A stretch of 6,922 nt of DNA. It comes from CAYZEE01 sp964477485 (lineage in GTDB: Bacteria; Patescibacteriota; Microgenomatia; Levybacterales; UBA12049). Below are positions 5,811-6,922 of the stretch, one piece after another. Each line of letters starts with the position of its first letter. Position 1 is the stretch's first letter. The DNA is taken from positions 1 to 6,922 of the forward strand of contig CAYZEE010000046.1 of the NCBI GenBank assembly GCA_964477485.1. The letters are read 5' to 3'. The notes under the pieces were generated by a model. That model worked only from the letters and a program-made list of their open reading frames with translations, did not search any database and was not told where the DNA came from. The position numbers and the translations under genes are program-made.

Positions 5811-5825
5811 TACTTTTAAAAAGTA
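5811..5825. repeat. Perfect odd palindrome, possible operator
   Basis: TACTTTT and AAAAGTA flank a single central A, a perfect 7-bp dyad, 46-60 bp upstream of the small gene's ATG. The position suits an operator or part of a -35 region for the small gene-recombinase pair. The site is almost entirely A/T and its meaning is unproven. Confidence 0.4.
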
Positions 5826-5860
5826 AAGGGGTATTTTAGTAGACAGATTTATGTTATGAG

Positions 5861-5872
5861 AAACGGACGTTT
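5861..5872. other. Dyad AAACG-GA-CGTTT, possible recombinase site
   Basis: Perfect 5-bp arms surround a non-palindromic central dinucleotide GA, the general geometry of a small serine recombinase crossover site (2-bp overlap). Widening to 12-nt half-sites gives only 7 of 12 matching positions. It is not a hairpin terminator: a 2-nt loop is too tight and no U-tract follows. Its last base is the first plus-strand base of the ATPase stop codon (5872-5874). From memory, and unverified, Bacteroides Mpi sites have a core like ARACGTWCGT, which AAACGGACGT would match at 9 of 10. No second clear copy is seen in the window. Confidence 0.3.
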
Positions 5873-6922
5873 TATTTAGACAACAGTAACCATTCAATTA
5901 CCGGTTGAGCGGAGAATTCAGAAGAGGAAGTTGTAAGCGCATTATCAACATAGAGGACAGTCCCGTTTCCTCCAAGATGTTTTTTGGCAAGTTCTAAATT
6001 GCCAAACTCACGTCTTGAATTTTCATCTGTTAAACGAAGGCAAGCCTGAAAGTATAAAAATTTATCCTCTTTATGAACGACAAAATCAACCTCATAACCA
6101 TTTTCGTTCTGGCCAAAAAAGACGTTTTCCCGCCCATATTTTCTGATAAGCTCAATGTAAATTAAATTTTCCAATCTTTTTTCGTCAGCTTCTTCTCGGC
6201 CATCTATAAATGAGTTATCTACTAGATAGTATTTAGCTGTTCGGGAAAAAATTCGACTTAGTTTGTAATCAAACTTTGTCAATTTTTCTATGGCGTAAGC
6301 GCTGGTCCAATAACGAAGATAATTTTCAATGGTAGTTGTGGAGACTTTGAAGCCTTGATTTTCCAGGCGACCAGCGATTTTCCTGAGAGAGAGTGTTGAA
6401 GTTACATTACCTCGGATAAATTCAAATGTTTCTCTTAAAACATTAACATTATCTATCTGATACCGTTTGATGATATCATCGAGGATTATTTTTCTGATCA
6501 GACCGTCATTATAATTTCGGGCCATAGTATCCGGGAGTTTAAATTGTTCGTAAATACCCCCGCGGTGCAGATAAAAATAAAAAGCCTGATCAATTTTTTG
6601 TTTTTGGGAATAATAGTTTTGGAAGTCAATTTCTAAAAAAACCAAATACTCCCTAAAACTGAACGGTTTAATTTCTAGGGAAAGACTGCGACCGGAAAGG
6701 GATGAGCTTAGTTCCCCGGATAGAAGTTTGCTATTGGACCCGCTAATAAAAATATTGTATTTCCCTTGTTCGTAAAGAGCCCGTACTAATTTTTCCCAGT
6801 TTTGCACCAGCTGAATTTCGTCCAAAAAAATATAAATTGGTTGATTTATATCAGCCACCTCTCTCTGATACATTTCCCAGATTTGGCGAAGTTCACGAAC
6901 GGTCTTTACTTCTTTTAAAAGA
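5872..6922 (-). CDS. AAA_14/DUF4143 ATPase, 3' part (5' end outside the window)
   Basis: The frame is open from the right edge: at least 349 codons are visible, 16 of them before the ATG at 6873, and that ATG is not the start because the P-loop of this family lies further upstream. Seen here are Walker B IYIFLDEIQ (just after the edge), the sensor segment FISGSNSKLLSGELS, and SGRSLSLEIKPFSFREYL, all hallmarks of the AAA_14 domain. A winged-helix-like stretch (about LRKIAGRLENQGFKVSTTTI) and the DUF4143 C-terminal domain follow, with LENLIYIELIRKYG and GYEVDFVVHKEDK. The last resembles a PD-(D/E)XK nuclease-like core, but activity is unproven. Such proteins are common accessory ATPases in small bacterial and archaeal genomes; their cellular role is largely unknown. 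It ends 106 nt before the small gene, and no intrinsic terminator follows, so readthrough into the recombinase pair is possible. Confidence 0.9.
   Translation of the reverse strand, partial: LLKEVKTVRELRQIWEMYQREVADINQPIYIFLDEIQLVQNWEKLVRALYEQGKYNIFISGSNSKLLSGELSSSLSGRSLSLEIKPFSFREYLVFLEIDFQNYYSQKQKIDQAFYFYLHRGGIYEQFKLPDTMARNYNDGLIRKIILDDIIKRYQIDNVNVLRETFEFIRGNVTSTLSLRKIAGRLENQGFKVSTTTIENYLRYWTSAYAIEKLTKFDYKLSRIFSRTAKYYLVDNSFIDGREEADEKRLENLIYIELIRKYGRENVFFGQNENGYEVDFVVHKEDKFLYFQACLRLTDENSRREFGNLELAKKHLGGNGTVLYVDNALTTSSSEFSAQPVIEWLLLSK

Noticed and set aside
5861..5872. Dyad as an intrinsic terminator of the ATPase gene
   Set aside because: The 2-nt centre cannot form a stable loop, the stem is only five pairs, and no U-tract follows on the minus strand.
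6871..6922. ATG at 6873 as the start of the AAA/DUF4143 gene
   Set aside because: Sixteen further in-frame codons reach the edge without a stop, and the P-loop expected before Walker B is missing, so the gene is cut by the window.
1..6922. CRISPR arrays, tRNA or rRNA genes, alternative genetic code
   Set aside because: No regularly spaced repeats, no cloverleaf-like or rRNA-like stretch were noticed, and all genes translate fully with the standard bacterial code.

Overview
The window carries a minus-strand cluster of type IV secretion (T4SS) genes, followed upstream by a serine recombinase module and the 3' part of a AAA-family ATPase gene. The gene set (VirB2-like pilin, VirB6/TrbL-like channel protein, PrgI-family protein, a free-standing TraC/VirB4 N-terminal-like protein, a short VirB4 ATPase), the compact overlapping genes and the AT-rich DNA resemble loci I know from Candidate Phyla Radiation (Patescibacteria) genomes, perhaps Microgenomates-like. 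That assignment is an inference (about 60% sure), because no rRNA or other phylogenetic marker is present. All reading frames work with the standard bacterial code: TGA ends the VirB6-like gene and is not read through, which argues against the recoded Gracilibacteria/Absconditabacteria group.

Layout, reading leftward on the minus strand from the right end. At 6922-5872 lies the 3' portion of an AAA_14/DUF4143 ATPase gene, whose 5' end with the P-loop is outside the window. At 5871-5766 is an AT-rich intergenic stretch with two inverted repeats and a short dyad (AAACG-GA-CGTTT) touching the ATPase stop codon. At 5765-5574 is a 63-residue protein of unknown function, followed 5 nt later by a small serine recombinase of the Mpi DNA-invertase type (5568-4933). 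At 4932-4721 is a 212-bp control region with a plausible promoter, a factor-independent terminator-like hairpin, a second hairpin and a strong Shine-Dalgarno. Then come the pilin (4720-4367), a pilin/VirB6 fusion (4340-3039), PrgI-like (3042-2524), TraC-like (2552-1932), VirB4 (1939-119) and the first 34 codons of a membrane-anchored protein (104-1).

The six leftmost genes look like one transcription unit: gaps are 26 nt or less, and there are overlaps of 4, 29 and 8 nt. Together they would build a minimal inner-membrane T4SS: pilin subunits, a polytopic channel, a small two-span membrane protein that docks the ATPase, and the ATPase. No relaxase, coupling protein (VirD4) or outer-membrane core gene is visible. 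The apparatus could therefore serve DNA uptake, secretion or cell-cell contact as well as conjugation; the window cannot decide.

The points most worth a second look are: the Mpi-type invertase with its small partner gene and nearby dyad; the terminator-like hairpin lying in the leader of the T4SS operon; and the pilin domain duplicated onto the N-terminus of the VirB6-like protein. Two annotation corrections are made: the pilin starts at the ATG at 4720, not the GTG at 4729, and the ATPase gene is open to the window edge rather than starting at the ATG at 6873.
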